Source of the DNA: Cyanobacteria bacterium UBA3301
GTDB taxonomy: Bacteria > Cyanobacteriota > Vampirovibrionia > Gastranaerophilales > Gastranaerophilaceae
Assembly (NCBI GenBank): GCA_002361485.1
Contig: DESZ01000007.1
Coordinates: 1 to 34,740, forward strand
DNA length: 34,740 bases
Direction of reading: 5' to 3'
Position 1 is the first letter of the stretch, and every line of letters begins with the position of its first letter. The position numbers were made by a program, and so were the translations under genes. The notes beneath the pieces were generated by a model. That model was not told the origin of the DNA, did not search any database, and saw only the letters and a program-made list of their open reading frames with translations. Below, in pieces: positions 1-7,729 of the stretch.

Positions 1-1224
1 AACGAACTTTTAAAAAGAAGAAATCCTGATTGGTCAATAGATGAAGTTATCCAAATCGACGAAGAACGTCGCAAAATCCAAACACAAGCGGATGAATTAC
101 GCGCAAAACGCAAGAATGAATCTCAAAAAATCGGTTTGATGAAAAAGAATGGCGAAAATACAGATGCAATTCAAGAAGAAGTTCGCGCATTAGGGGATGA
201 AATAAAAGCATTGGAAGAAAAGCAAAACGAACTTGACACAAAACAAAGAAACGTTTTATTACATATCCCTAATATCCCCGACGAAACAACCCCTGTCGGA
301 ACTTCAGAAGATGATAATATTGTCGTTTCAACGTGGGGAGAACCTACAAAATTTGATTTTGAACCCAAAGCTCACTGGGATTTATGCGAAGAAAAAGGGC
401 TCGTTGATTTTGAACGCGGAGTAAAACTTTCGCAATCTCGTTTTACACTTTATAGAGGTAAAGGTGCAAGATTAGAACGTGCTATTATCAACTTTTTCCT
501 TGATGAGCATACACAAAACGAAGGTTATGAAGAAATTCTTCCGCCATTTATGGCTAACGCTGCAACTATGACAGGAACAGGACAACTTCCTAAATTTAAA
601 GAAGATATGTATAAATGCGAAAATGAAGATTTGTACCTAATCCCGACAGCAGAGGTTCCTGTCACAAACATTTATGCAAATGAAATATTATCAGAAGATG
701 ATTTACCTAAATACATGACTGCATATACGCCGTGTTTTAGACGTGAAGCAGGTTCTGCAGGAAAAGATACTCGTGGTTTGATAAGAGTACACCAATTTAA
801 CAAAGTTGAAATGGTTAAATACACAACACCTGAAACTTCTGCTCAAGAACACGAGAAATTAACCGCAGACGGCGAAAGAATGCTTCAATTATTAGGACTG
901 CCATACAGAAAAGTTGCATTATGCACTGCAGACATTGGTTTTAGCGCAAATAAATGCTGGGATTTAGAAGTATGGCTACCTTCTTATAATACATACAAAG
1001 AAATTTCAAGCTGTTCAAACTACGGAGATTATCAAGCAAGACGTGCCAATATCAGATACAAAGAGAAAGCAACAGGCAAAACAAGATTTGTCCACACAAT
1101 AAACGGTTCCGGACTTGCAGTTGGCAGAACATTTGCAGCTATTGTTGAAAACTTCCAACAAGCAGACGGAACAATAATAATTCCTGAAGTTTTGAGAAAA
1201 TATACCGGATTTGATAAAATATAA
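1..1224 (+). CDS. serS: Seryl-tRNA synthetase, 5' end outside window
   Basis: This class II aminoacyl-tRNA synthetase charges tRNA-Ser with serine in the cytosol. The open frame runs in frame 1 from the first base of the window (Asn-Glu-Leu-Leu-Lys...), so the ATG at 136 is internal and the true start lies upstream. Bacterial SerRS has about 420-430 residues and 407 are visible, so only about 15-20 N-terminal residues are missing. The visible N-terminal third is charged and helical, as expected for the tRNA-binding coiled-coil arm. The catalytic core shows TGTGQLPKF, the motif 2 segment FRREAGSAGKDTRGLIRVHQF, and motif 3 near the C-terminus (NGSGLAVGRTFAAI). A hairpin terminator follows directly. 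The family call is secure. Confidence 0.97.
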   Translation, partial: NELLKRRNPDWSIDEVIQIDEERRKIQTQADELRAKRKNESQKIGLMKKNGENTDAIQEEVRALGDEIKALEEKQNELDTKQRNVLLHIPNIPDETTPVGTSEDDNIVVSTWGEPTKFDFEPKAHWDLCEEKGLVDFERGVKLSQSRFTLYRGKGARLERAIINFFLDEHTQNEGYEEILPPFMANAATMTGTGQLPKFKEDMYKCENEDLYLIPTAEVPVTNIYANEILSEDDLPKYMTAYTPCFRREAGSAGKDTRGLIRVHQFNKVEMVKYTTPETSAQEHEKLTADGERMLQLLGLPYRKVALCTADIGFSANKCWDLEVWLPSYNTYKEISSCSNYGDYQARRANIRYKEKATGKTRFVHTINGSGLAVGRTFAAIVENFQQADGTIIIPEVLRKYTGFDKI

Positions 1225-1231
1225 GTAAGAA

Positions 1232-1264
1232 ATGCCGCCTAACATGTTTTATGGCGGTATTTTT
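1232..1264 (+). terminator. Intrinsic terminator of serS
   Basis: ATGCCGCC (1232-1239) pairs with GGCGGTAT (1253-1260), 8 pairs including one G-U, across a 13-nt loop, and is followed by a short T run. It lies 8 nt after the serS stop codon. Confidence 0.8.
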
Positions 1265-1271
1265 ATGCTTA

Positions 1272-1300
1272 TTCATATTTATCAACTTATGTGGTATAAT
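1272..1300 (+). promoter_or_regulatory. Promoter of the Ski2-like helicase gene
   Basis: An extended -10 (TGGTATAAT, hexamer 1295-1300) lies 17 nt downstream of a 4/6 -35 match TTCATA (1272-1277). Predicted transcription start is near 1307, giving a leader of about 14 nt that contains the GGGAG ribosome binding site at 1311-1315. Confidence 0.6.
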
Positions 1301-1320
1301 AGTATAAGTTGGGAGTATTT

Positions 1321-3609
1321 ATGAGTGAATTTCCTTTTGAATTAGATGAGTTTCAAAAAGAAGCCTGCCAAATTATTGATAACGGGGAGAGCGTAGTTGT
1401 CTGCGCTCCGACAGGCGCAGGGAAAACGGTTATTGCACAGCACGCAATAAATAATGCTCTGAAAGAAAATGTTCGAATATTTTATACAACGCCATTAAAA
1501 GCTTTGTCAAACCAGAAATTCTACGATTTTTGCGAACAATACGGTCAGGACAATGTCGGCTTACTTACAGGCGACACTTCAATAAACCGCAATGCTCAAA
1601 TTGTGATTATGACAACTGAAGTTTTCAGAAACATGCTATATGGTACAAATTTTGGTGCTGTAGCAGATAATTTAAAAGACGTCAGGTATGTTGTCTTAGA
1701 TGAAGTTCATTATATGAATGATGAACAGCGCGGAACTGTTTGGGAAGAAAGTATTATTTATTGCCCGACAAATATTCAGATTATCGCGCTTTCGGCAACA
1801 GTTGCAAACTGTCAAGAATTAACGGATTGGATAAATACGGTTCATTCCAAAACTAAACTTGTAAATACGGATTTTCGTCCCGTACCGTTGAGGTTTTACT
1901 ATTTTGATTCATCTCAGCCATTCAAATTATTGCCGTTACTAACTCCTAGCGGTCAAATAAATACAAAAATAAGACCGGAAAAGCCTCAATGGTCAAAAGG
2001 TCGTGATAAACGCAAAAAATCTTATGTCAAACAGGTAATATCAAATCTTGCATCACAAGATATGCTTCCTGCAATTTATTTTACATTTTCTCGCAAGAAA
2101 TGCGACGAGCAGATGGAAAAATGTTCAGGGCTTGAATTAAATACAAAAGCGGAACAACAAAAAATAAGAGAATTTATTGATGATTTTATCGCAGAAAATC
2201 CACACTTATATGGCAATAAGAATATTGATTATTTAATACAAGGGGTAGCATCGCATCACGCCGGACTTTTACCTGCCTGGAAAAATTTGGTTGAAAAATT
2301 ATTTCAACAAGGTTTAATAAAGGTTGTATTTGCAACAGAGACGCTTGCCGCAGGAATAAATATGCCTGCGCGTTCTACAGTTATAAGTGCTGTTAGCAAG
2401 CGTACTGATTCAGGGCACAGAATGTTAACCGCAAACGAATTTTTACAAATGTCAGGCAGAGCAGGACGCCGCGGAATGGATGAAGTCGGATACGTTACGA
2501 TTATAGGAACTTCATTCCAATCACCCGAAGAAGTAGCTCAACTTGTATTGAGCAATTCTAATCCGTTAGAAAGTAAATTTTCACCAAGTTATTCTATGGT
2601 GCTAAATCTTCTACAGAGATTTGATTTAGAAGAATCTAAAGAATTGATTTTAAAGAGTTTTGGGTATTATTCTTCTGATTACAGACTTATACCGATACTT
2701 GAACAAATCAAACAATATGACAATGATATAGAACAAAGAGCTTTCAAATGCCCATTTAAACTAACGGATGATGATGTTCAAAAATACGACAAAATAAGAT
2801 TTATGTACGTCCAAAACAGACAAACATATAAAAAAATCTTAAGACAAGAAAAATCAAAACATAGAGCACTCTCTCCTGAAGTTATAGAATTCGGAGAACG
2901 CAACAAAAAAGAACTTCAACAAATGCAAAAGTATGCATGCGATAATTGTAAATTCTACAAAAAACATTCTAAAAATATTGAAGTTACCCAAAGATTACTG
3001 TCAAAACGTAAAAAATTAGAAAAAGAAATTGAAAAACAGAAAGATATTTATTGGAATAAATTTTTAGCTCATCGCGCCATACTCCAAAATTGGGGCTATC
3101 TTGAAAACGATTATCCGACAGAACGCGGAAAAACAACTTCACAATTAAGAAGCGAAAATGAAATATATTTATCAGAAGTAATATTTTCGGGCTTATTGGA
3201 TAATTTATCACCATCCCAATTAGCCGGTGTAATTTGCGCAATCACAACAGAAGATATTAGAGCTGAAATTCCATATATTCCTTTCTCGGAACCTGTCAGA
3301 AAAACTCTGAACAAAATAAGAAATATTAAACGAAAAGTTGAAAAAGCCCAAAGCGATTATGATATAGATTCTCCAACATATATAAATCCTTACTTTAGTT
3401 CACTTATAGAATTATGGGTTGAAGGTGCAGATTGGGAAACCGTAAAAGGTTCTTTAGATATAGGTGAAGGCGATATTGTACGCGCATTTAAAAGAACTGT
3501 TGATGTATTAAGACAGCTTACAATAATCGACAATATACCTGAAGTTCTTGTATTTACGGCAAGAGAAGCCATCGAAAAAATTATGCGTGAACCTGTCGAT
3601 TTTGATTAA
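1321..3609 (+). CDS. Ski2/Mtr4-like DExH RNA helicase with C-terminal DSHCT domain
   Basis: This is a superfamily II ATP-dependent helicase of 762 residues, most likely acting on RNA. The visible motifs are motif I APTGAGKT (about residues 29-36), motif II DEVH (127-130), motif III SAT (158-160), and motif VI QMSGRAGRRGMDEVGY in the second RecA domain. A charged helical insert with a CxxC pair (YACDNCKF) follows. The last ~150 residues match the DSHCT domain, including GDIVRAFKRTVDVLRQL. The same architecture occurs in Ski2/Mtr4 of eukaryotes and in cyanobacterial/plastid ISE2-type helicases (established knowledge); a role in RNA processing or decay is inferred. I chose ATG 1321, 5 nt after GGGAG, over an in-frame TTG at 1309. 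The gene is monocistronic between the serS terminator and a long intergenic region. Confidence 0.9.
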   Translation: MSEFPFELDEFQKEACQIIDNGESVVVCAPTGAGKTVIAQHAINNALKENVRIFYTTPLKALSNQKFYDFCEQYGQDNVGLLTGDTSINRNAQIVIMTTEVFRNMLYGTNFGAVADNLKDVRYVVLDEVHYMNDEQRGTVWEESIIYCPTNIQIIALSATVANCQELTDWINTVHSKTKLVNTDFRPVPLRFYYFDSSQPFKLLPLLTPSGQINTKIRPEKPQWSKGRDKRKKSYVKQVISNLASQDMLPAIYFTFSRKKCDEQMEKCSGLELNTKAEQQKIREFIDDFIAENPHLYGNKNIDYLIQGVASHHAGLLPAWKNLVEKLFQQGLIKVVFATETLAAGINMPARSTVISAVSKRTDSGHRMLTANEFLQMSGRAGRRGMDEVGYVTIIGTSFQSPEEVAQLVLSNSNPLESKFSPSYSMVLNLLQRFDLEESKELILKSFGYYSSDYRLIPILEQIKQYDNDIEQRAFKCPFKLTDDDVQKYDKIRFMYVQNRQTYKKILRQEKSKHRALSPEVIEFGERNKKELQQMQKYACDNCKFYKKHSKNIEVTQRLLSKRKKLEKEIEKQKDIYWNKFLAHRAILQNWGYLENDYPTERGKTTSQLRSENEIYLSEVIFSGLLDNLSPSQLAGVICAITTEDIRAEIPYIPFSEPVRKTLNKIRNIKRKVEKAQSDYDIDSPTYINPYFSSLIELWVEGADWETVKGSLDIGEGDIVRAFKRTVDVLRQLTIIDNIPEVLVFTAREAIEKIMREPVDFD

Positions 3610-3726
3610 TTAAATCACTTGGTATACTTAAAATTTAAAGTGTACAACATACGCTATTGTAGATATAGTGTACATTTACCACTATTTAGTTTTGTAAATT
3701 TATTATTATAAAAGGGTTGCGAACAC

Positions 3727-3756
3727 TTGAAATGTCATGGTAAAATATGTTACAAT
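3727..3756 (+). promoter_or_regulatory. Promoter of the NAGPA-domain gene
   Basis: TTGAAA (3727-3732), an 18-nt spacer and TACAAT (3751-3756) make a good sigma-70 promoter. Start of transcription is expected near 3763, about 105 nt ahead of the ATG at 3869, an unusually long leader for this window. The stretch 3610-3726 between the helicase stop and this promoter holds no gene. It is AT-rich with two direct copies of AGTGTACA (3639-3646 and 3667-3674), whose meaning is unknown. Confidence 0.65.
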
Positions 3757-3762
3757 AGTAGT

Positions 3763-3851
3763 AGGAGTATCCTATCTGCCCACATAGGGCTCTGATGAGT
3801 GTTATACCCCATCACCACTCTTAAAACAAAAAGGTATCCGGTTACTTTTTT
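3763..3851 (+). promoter_or_regulatory. Structured 5' leader, candidate cis-regulatory RNA or attenuator
   Basis: Several foldings are visible. Hairpin A is CCTAT 3771-3775 with ATAGG 3784-3788. Hairpin B is GAGTG 3797-3801 with CACTC 3816-3820, mutually exclusive with TGATG 3793-3797 and CATCA 3810-3814. A long-range helix can form between GGAgTA (3764-3769) and TATCC (3835-3839). That helix uses bases that otherwise form the 5' arm of a terminator-like hairpin, AAAAAGGTA 3828-3836 with TACTTTTTT 3843-3851, 6-nt loop and U-rich 3' arm, just before the AGGAG ribosome binding site (3856-3860). I do not recognise any known riboswitch class. The terminator stem is mostly A-U, so its strength is doubtful. 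Confidence 0.4.
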
Positions 3852-3868
3852 AATTAGGAGTGCCAAGT

Positions 3869-5131
3869 ATGGATACACTTAAATACTACAAAATAGAGGA
3901 TCAACAGAGAAAAGCATTTGAATATGCTTATGCGTTAATATTGTTATTAATTTTAGCTCTTTCGCCGGGCGTGGCTCAGCAGCCGATATTCGCGAACGAT
4001 TTAATCGCAAATACGGTAATTACGGCACCTACATTAAAACACACCGGCGAGAGAGTTCTGTTAAACAGGGAAACAAATCCGAATATATTAGAAGAACAAT
4101 TTGAGCAAAGAATACAAACAAAATACAATGGACTTAACATTAACAGTGTAGATAAAGGGATTAAACATATTAAAATGGTCAAATACTACGCAGGGAAGCC
4201 TGTCAGAATAAACGTAGTAGAGATGAACCATAAAGTTGCTAATAATTACGAAGTAAAGCCTGCTACTGCATCAACCTGGACCCTGCATCATAAAACAACA
4301 TTAAGAACAATAGCAGGAAGAACAAATTCTATTGTTGCAATCAACGGCGGATTTTTTAAACCGCAATCAGGAGTACCGTTAGGTACATTAATGATTGACG
4401 GCAAAATTTATACAGGCCCGATTTATAACAGAGTTGCAATGGGAATATTTGAAGACGGATATGATGTAGGCAGAGTAAGCATTGAAGGGAAAATTACAGG
4501 TAACGGACATACGATAAAAATTGATAATATAAACCAACCACGTATCTTATCCTCATACGTTTTGGCATACACAAGGGATTGGGGGAAATATGCACCCGCT
4601 TCACCACGCTACGGTGTACAACTTCAAATTGAAGGAAATAAAATTCTTGCAGCTTCCGCCAATCCCCTTTCTATTCCCGAAAACGGTTATGTGCTGGTTG
4701 GTCCGAAAGAAGTTTTAGGAAAACTTTTTGGCGCGCAATACGTAGAAGCTGAAATCGGCATGAACCCTAAATGGGAGAATGTTAAGCATATTATAAGCGG
4801 AGGCCCGTATCTCGTCAGAAACGGCAATATTTACATAGACACAACCGAAGAAAAACTAAGTGCAATATCAGGAAGAAATCCGCGAACGGCAATAGGGTAC
4901 ACTAAAGATAACGATTTAATTCTCGTCGCAGTTGACGGCAGAGAAGGAAGTTCTATCGGTATGACATTATATGAACTAGCAAATTTAATGAAATCATTAG
5001 GATGCATTAATGCTATAAACCTTGATGGCGGAGGCTCAACCGTAATGTATGTAGACGGAACAATTGTGAACAATCCACCACAACCCGGGGGAATAGCTTT
5101 ATCAAATGCATTGGTTATTGCAAGAAAATAA
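3869..5131 (+). CDS. Exported phosphodiester glycosidase (NAGPA) domain protein
   Basis: This 420-residue protein has an N-terminal hydrophobic segment (about residues 19-37, ending near Ala-Gln-Gln) that should act as a signal peptide or membrane anchor. Its C-terminal two thirds match the NAGPA/phosphodiester glycosidase family: AINGGFF (about 157-163), a central RNPRTAIGYT segment, and the diagnostic LDGGGSTVMYVDG (from about 385). The family includes the human mannose-6-phosphate uncovering enzyme and many bacterial proteins tied to exopolysaccharide or envelope glycans; the substrate here is unknown. ATG 3869 is preferred over GTG 3860 because AGGAG lies 8 nt ahead of the ATG. A long structured leader precedes it. 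It ends 4 nt from a convergent protease gene. Confidence 0.87.
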   Translation: MDTLKYYKIEDQQRKAFEYAYALILLLILALSPGVAQQPIFANDLIANTVITAPTLKHTGERVLLNRETNPNILEEQFEQRIQTKYNGLNINSVDKGIKHIKMVKYYAGKPVRINVVEMNHKVANNYEVKPATASTWTLHHKTTLRTIAGRTNSIVAINGGFFKPQSGVPLGTLMIDGKIYTGPIYNRVAMGIFEDGYDVGRVSIEGKITGNGHTIKIDNINQPRILSSYVLAYTRDWGKYAPASPRYGVQLQIEGNKILAASANPLSIPENGYVLVGPKEVLGKLFGAQYVEAEIGMNPKWENVKHIISGGPYLVRNGNIYIDTTEEKLSAISGRNPRTAIGYTKDNDLILVAVDGREGSSIGMTLYELANLMKSLGCINAINLDGGGSTVMYVDGTIVNNPPQPGGIALSNALVIARK

Positions 5132-5135
5132 TTAC

Positions 5136-6440
5136 TTATTTTAAAGAATTCTCTATATCTTCAATCAAACTGTCTATACTCGCTCCGGCTTTTATCGCTT
5201 TTGCTTTTTGAGCATGTTCAAGAGCTTTTGAAAAATTTTGTTTATTATAATACAGAACGGCACGGTTGTATTCAACTAAATATTTTTCATTTTGCGAGCG
5301 AGCAAGAATTTCTGCCTTTTCAATAGCTTTGAAAGCTTCTGCATCTTCACCAAGCGAAGAATAAAGAGAAGAAATATTTATATAACCCGAAGCAAAATTC
5401 GGATATCTTTCAATATATTGCCTATATTCGGCCAGTTTATTTTTAATAATTTCATCATCATTACCTAAAATCAAAGGAGCATAATATAAATCTTCATTGT
5501 ACCATACCTTTGTATTAGTAATAGTCGGAGCCAGTCGATATAGCAATTTTACAGTATTTATATCTCTTTTAGAAAAATTTCTTCGCGATTTTTTTAATCC
5601 GAATAAATAAGAAGCCTTGCTATTTGAAGATGAATACATTACATCTTCCGAAACATCGCTATGTCCCATGACTCCAAGGGCATGACCTATTTCATGCAGC
5701 GTACTGTTATATATTTCATCTTTAGAATAAATTTCCCCTGCATAATTTGTTTTATGAATTGTCATATCCATATTAACTAAACGATGATGTTTATCTATTA
5801 CAGGATAAGTAACAGCAACTATATGCTTACATACACCATTTTGGCAATTATTACCGGAGTACGGTGCATATTTTAAAACTATATCAGCACCTTTTTCATC
5901 ATTTACACGAGTAAATCTGATAAAACTGAATACCTGCATCCAATGTATAAAGGCATCTTCTACACTTTTGTTATAATGCTCCGGCACGTCATTAGCTTTT
6001 TCTATATAAACTTTCAAAGGAAAAGATTCTATATTCCAATGAACAATATCCTTACTCAACATCGCATTATAAATATAATTATCTTCCAAGCCTTCCAATA
6101 AACGAGATTTTAATCTTACAACATAAGATTTAGCATAAGTCCTTGCCGAATCATTAGTCTCGGATTTTGACATCTTATACAAGCTTTCCTGCACACTGTA
6201 ATCAGGCACGGAACGAGATAAAGCCTGAACATACATAAATCTTGACGCACTGTTACTTGGGTCAGCAGACAAAGCGCGCTCAAAAACTCTTACGGATTCA
6301 TTATACAACCCTTTGTTATATAAATCTTTCCCTTTTGAGTAAAAATACGATGAACATAAAGGTGATTTTAACCAAAGAATATAAAGTATAAAACAGATTA
6401 AAATTAATAATATAATTTTACTGAATATCCCTTTTTTCAT
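5136..6440 (-). CDS. Membrane-anchored TPR protein with matrixin-like metalloprotease centre
   Basis: This 434-residue protein starts with a short basic stretch and one transmembrane helix (about residues 7-25), so the bulk probably faces the periplasm or cell exterior. TPR-like helices (about 35-75) lead into a metzincin-type zinc protease domain. The zinc site HEIGHALGVMGHS (His249, Glu250, His253, His260) is followed by a Met-turn DVMYS around Met268. The spacing is HExxHxxGxxxH, one residue longer than the classical metzincin motif. More TPR-like repeats fill the C-terminal third (about 340-425). The start overlaps the end of scpB by 23 nt, with AAAGGG ahead of the ATG, so it should be translated from the smc-scpA-scpB transcript. 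The substrate is unknown, and a link to chromosome segregation is only positional. Confidence 0.8.
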   Translation of the reverse strand: MKKGIFSKIILLILICFILYILWLKSPLCSSYFYSKGKDLYNKGLYNESVRVFERALSADPSNSASRFMYVQALSRSVPDYSVQESLYKMSKSETNDSARTYAKSYVVRLKSRLLEGLEDNYIYNAMLSKDIVHWNIESFPLKVYIEKANDVPEHYNKSVEDAFIHWMQVFSFIRFTRVNDEKGADIVLKYAPYSGNNCQNGVCKHIVAVTYPVIDKHHRLVNMDMTIHKTNYAGEIYSKDEIYNSTLHEIGHALGVMGHSDVSEDVMYSSSNSKASYLFGLKKSRRNFSKRDINTVKLLYRLAPTITNTKVWYNEDLYYAPLILGNDDEIIKNKLAEYRQYIERYPNFASGYINISSLYSSLGEDAEAFKAIEKAEILARSQNEKYLVEYNRAVLYYNKQNFSKALEHAQKAKAIKAGASIDSLIEDIENSLK

Positions 6441-6933
6441 CTATTTCCCTTTCGAGCTGTTTGGCCAGTGAACTTATATCTCCTTTGAGTTTAAAGTATT
6501 CAGCAAATTTTGGGGTAGTTTTAAGATTTATACTTCTGCCGTTTTTATCTTTATGTTTTGAAACCAATCCGCGTTCAACAAGCTCAGCTACATGCTCATA
6601 TGCATTTGAACGCAATTTAACGAGTTCAGTTTGTCTGATTTGCTTTTTTATTGCGATTATTAAAAGAGTTCTCAATACTGCAGGAGATAAATCAACAGGA
6701 CATATTTTTTCAACAATATCCGAATAATCTTCTTTTACCTGCAAAATATAACCGTCTTCATCATCGATTTCCAAAGCACCATCACGCGAAGAATAGTCCA
6801 TAATCAATTCCAATAATGCTTCTTCTATAACTTCCGGTTCCTCGTCCAAATACGCTGATATTTCATCTAAGCTTAAGGCTTTGGCAGTAACAAATAAAAC
6901 CGCTTCTATTCTTGATTTAAGCTGTTGCGACAT
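6418..6933 (-). CDS. scpB: Segregation and condensation protein B
   Basis: ScpB is the winged-helix (kite) subunit that binds ScpA and helps load or regulate the SMC ring on DNA. The 171-residue product begins with the typical sequence LKSRIEAVLFVTAKALSLDEISAYL, and its second half carries the second winged helix (RQTELVKLRSNAYEHVAELVERGLV...). Family members usually have about 170-220 residues. The ATG at 6933 lies inside the end of scpA (17-nt overlap) with an AAAGG-type site about 9 nt upstream. Its own end overlaps the protease gene by 23 nt, so the four genes smc, scpA, scpB and the protease appear translationally coupled. Confidence 0.93.
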   Translation of the reverse strand: MSQQLKSRIEAVLFVTAKALSLDEISAYLDEEPEVIEEALLELIMDYSSRDGALEIDDEDGYILQVKEDYSDIVEKICPVDLSPAVLRTLLIIAIKKQIRQTELVKLRSNAYEHVAELVERGLVSKHKDKNGRSINLKTTPKFAEYFKLKGDISSLAKQLEREIDEKRDIQ

Positions 6934-7729
6934 GGCTACCGCCTTTCACAACATATAAATCAGAATAAAATTCTTCCTGCTCCAAATCATAATCCGTATC
7001 ACGACTTAAAAATAACAAAGCCATATACGCACTTATTCTGTCTAACCCTAAAGGAGCTAAATCATTTAATTCAATTTTATCATTATATTCAAAAATCTGT
7101 TCTAAATTATCTTTCAACTTCTTTACTGCTTCTTCAATATACTCTTCATGCGCCATTGAAACAATTTCATCAGGTGTTAATCTGGAATAATTCCGAACAT
7201 TACGCTTTGCTCGTTCATGCGCACTCTTATAAGAAGCTTTTTTTTCTAACTTTTCATAAAATTCGAGTTGTTTAATCAAGTCTTTCAAAGTAACAACACG
7301 ATTACGATTAAGCCTTATACTCGTCCTGCGTTTTAGCGCCTCATCCCAGCGAACAACATTACTGGTCGGAACAAATTCCTGTTCATCTTCAGGATATTCT
7401 ACAATAAATCCGTCCTCATCATAAATTGGCTCTGCTTGCTCATCGTCTTTAAAATCTTCTATGGAAAGTCCTGCCAAAACATTTGACTGCATTCTGCATA
7501 ATATTGCAGCAAATAATAATGTTCTGCTTGCAACTCTTAAATTCAAAGACTTCATTTCTATCATTTTTTGAAGATATTTTTCTGTAACATCGACTATATC
7601 AATGTTCCAAGGGTCAATTTTACCTGACTTTGCCATATCTACAAGTATACCTATACCATCATTGGCATCTTTTGACCCAAAGCCCTCATATATATCTAAA
7701 TCCTGTGCGTTTATCAGATTATTGTTCAT
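6917..7729 (-). CDS. scpA: Segregation and condensation protein A
   Basis: ScpA is the kleisin that bridges the two SMC head domains in bacterial condensin. The protein (270 residues from this start) shows the family N-terminus: an acidic opening, then GIGILVDMAKSGKIDPWNIDIVDVTEKYLQKM, and then SRTLLFAAILCRMQSNVL. The C-terminal winged helix that binds the other SMC head follows at roughly 215-260. There are two in-frame ATGs, at 7735 and 7729. I chose 7729 because the AAGAG site (7736-7740 on the plus strand as CTCTT) is then 6 nt away rather than abutting. The gene overlaps the end of smc and the start of scpB, so all three condensin subunits come from one message. Confidence 0.93.
   Translation of the reverse strand: MNNNLINAQDLDIYEGFGSKDANDGIGILVDMAKSGKIDPWNIDIVDVTEKYLQKMIEMKSLNLRVASRTLLFAAILCRMQSNVLAGLSIEDFKDDEQAEPIYDEDGFIVEYPEDEQEFVPTSNVVRWDEALKRRTSIRLNRNRVVTLKDLIKQLEFYEKLEKKASYKSAHERAKRNVRNYSRLTPDEIVSMAHEEYIEEAVKKLKDNLEQIFEYNDKIELNDLAPLGLDRISAYMALLFLSRDTDYDLEQEEFYSDLYVVKGGSHVATA

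Noticed and set aside
1309..1320. TTG start adding four residues to the helicase
   Set aside because: ATG 1321 has GGGAG at ideal spacing; the TTG would place that site inside the gene.
3623..3644. TATACTT...AAGTGTA stem after the helicase gene as a terminator
   Set aside because: No T run follows and pairing is weak; the helicase terminator remains unidentified.
3792..3798. CTGATGA, the hammerhead ribozyme core, in the leader of the NAGPA-domain gene
   Set aside because: The required GAA(A) after stem II is missing (TTAAAAC follows) and stems I/III do not assemble around a cleavage site.
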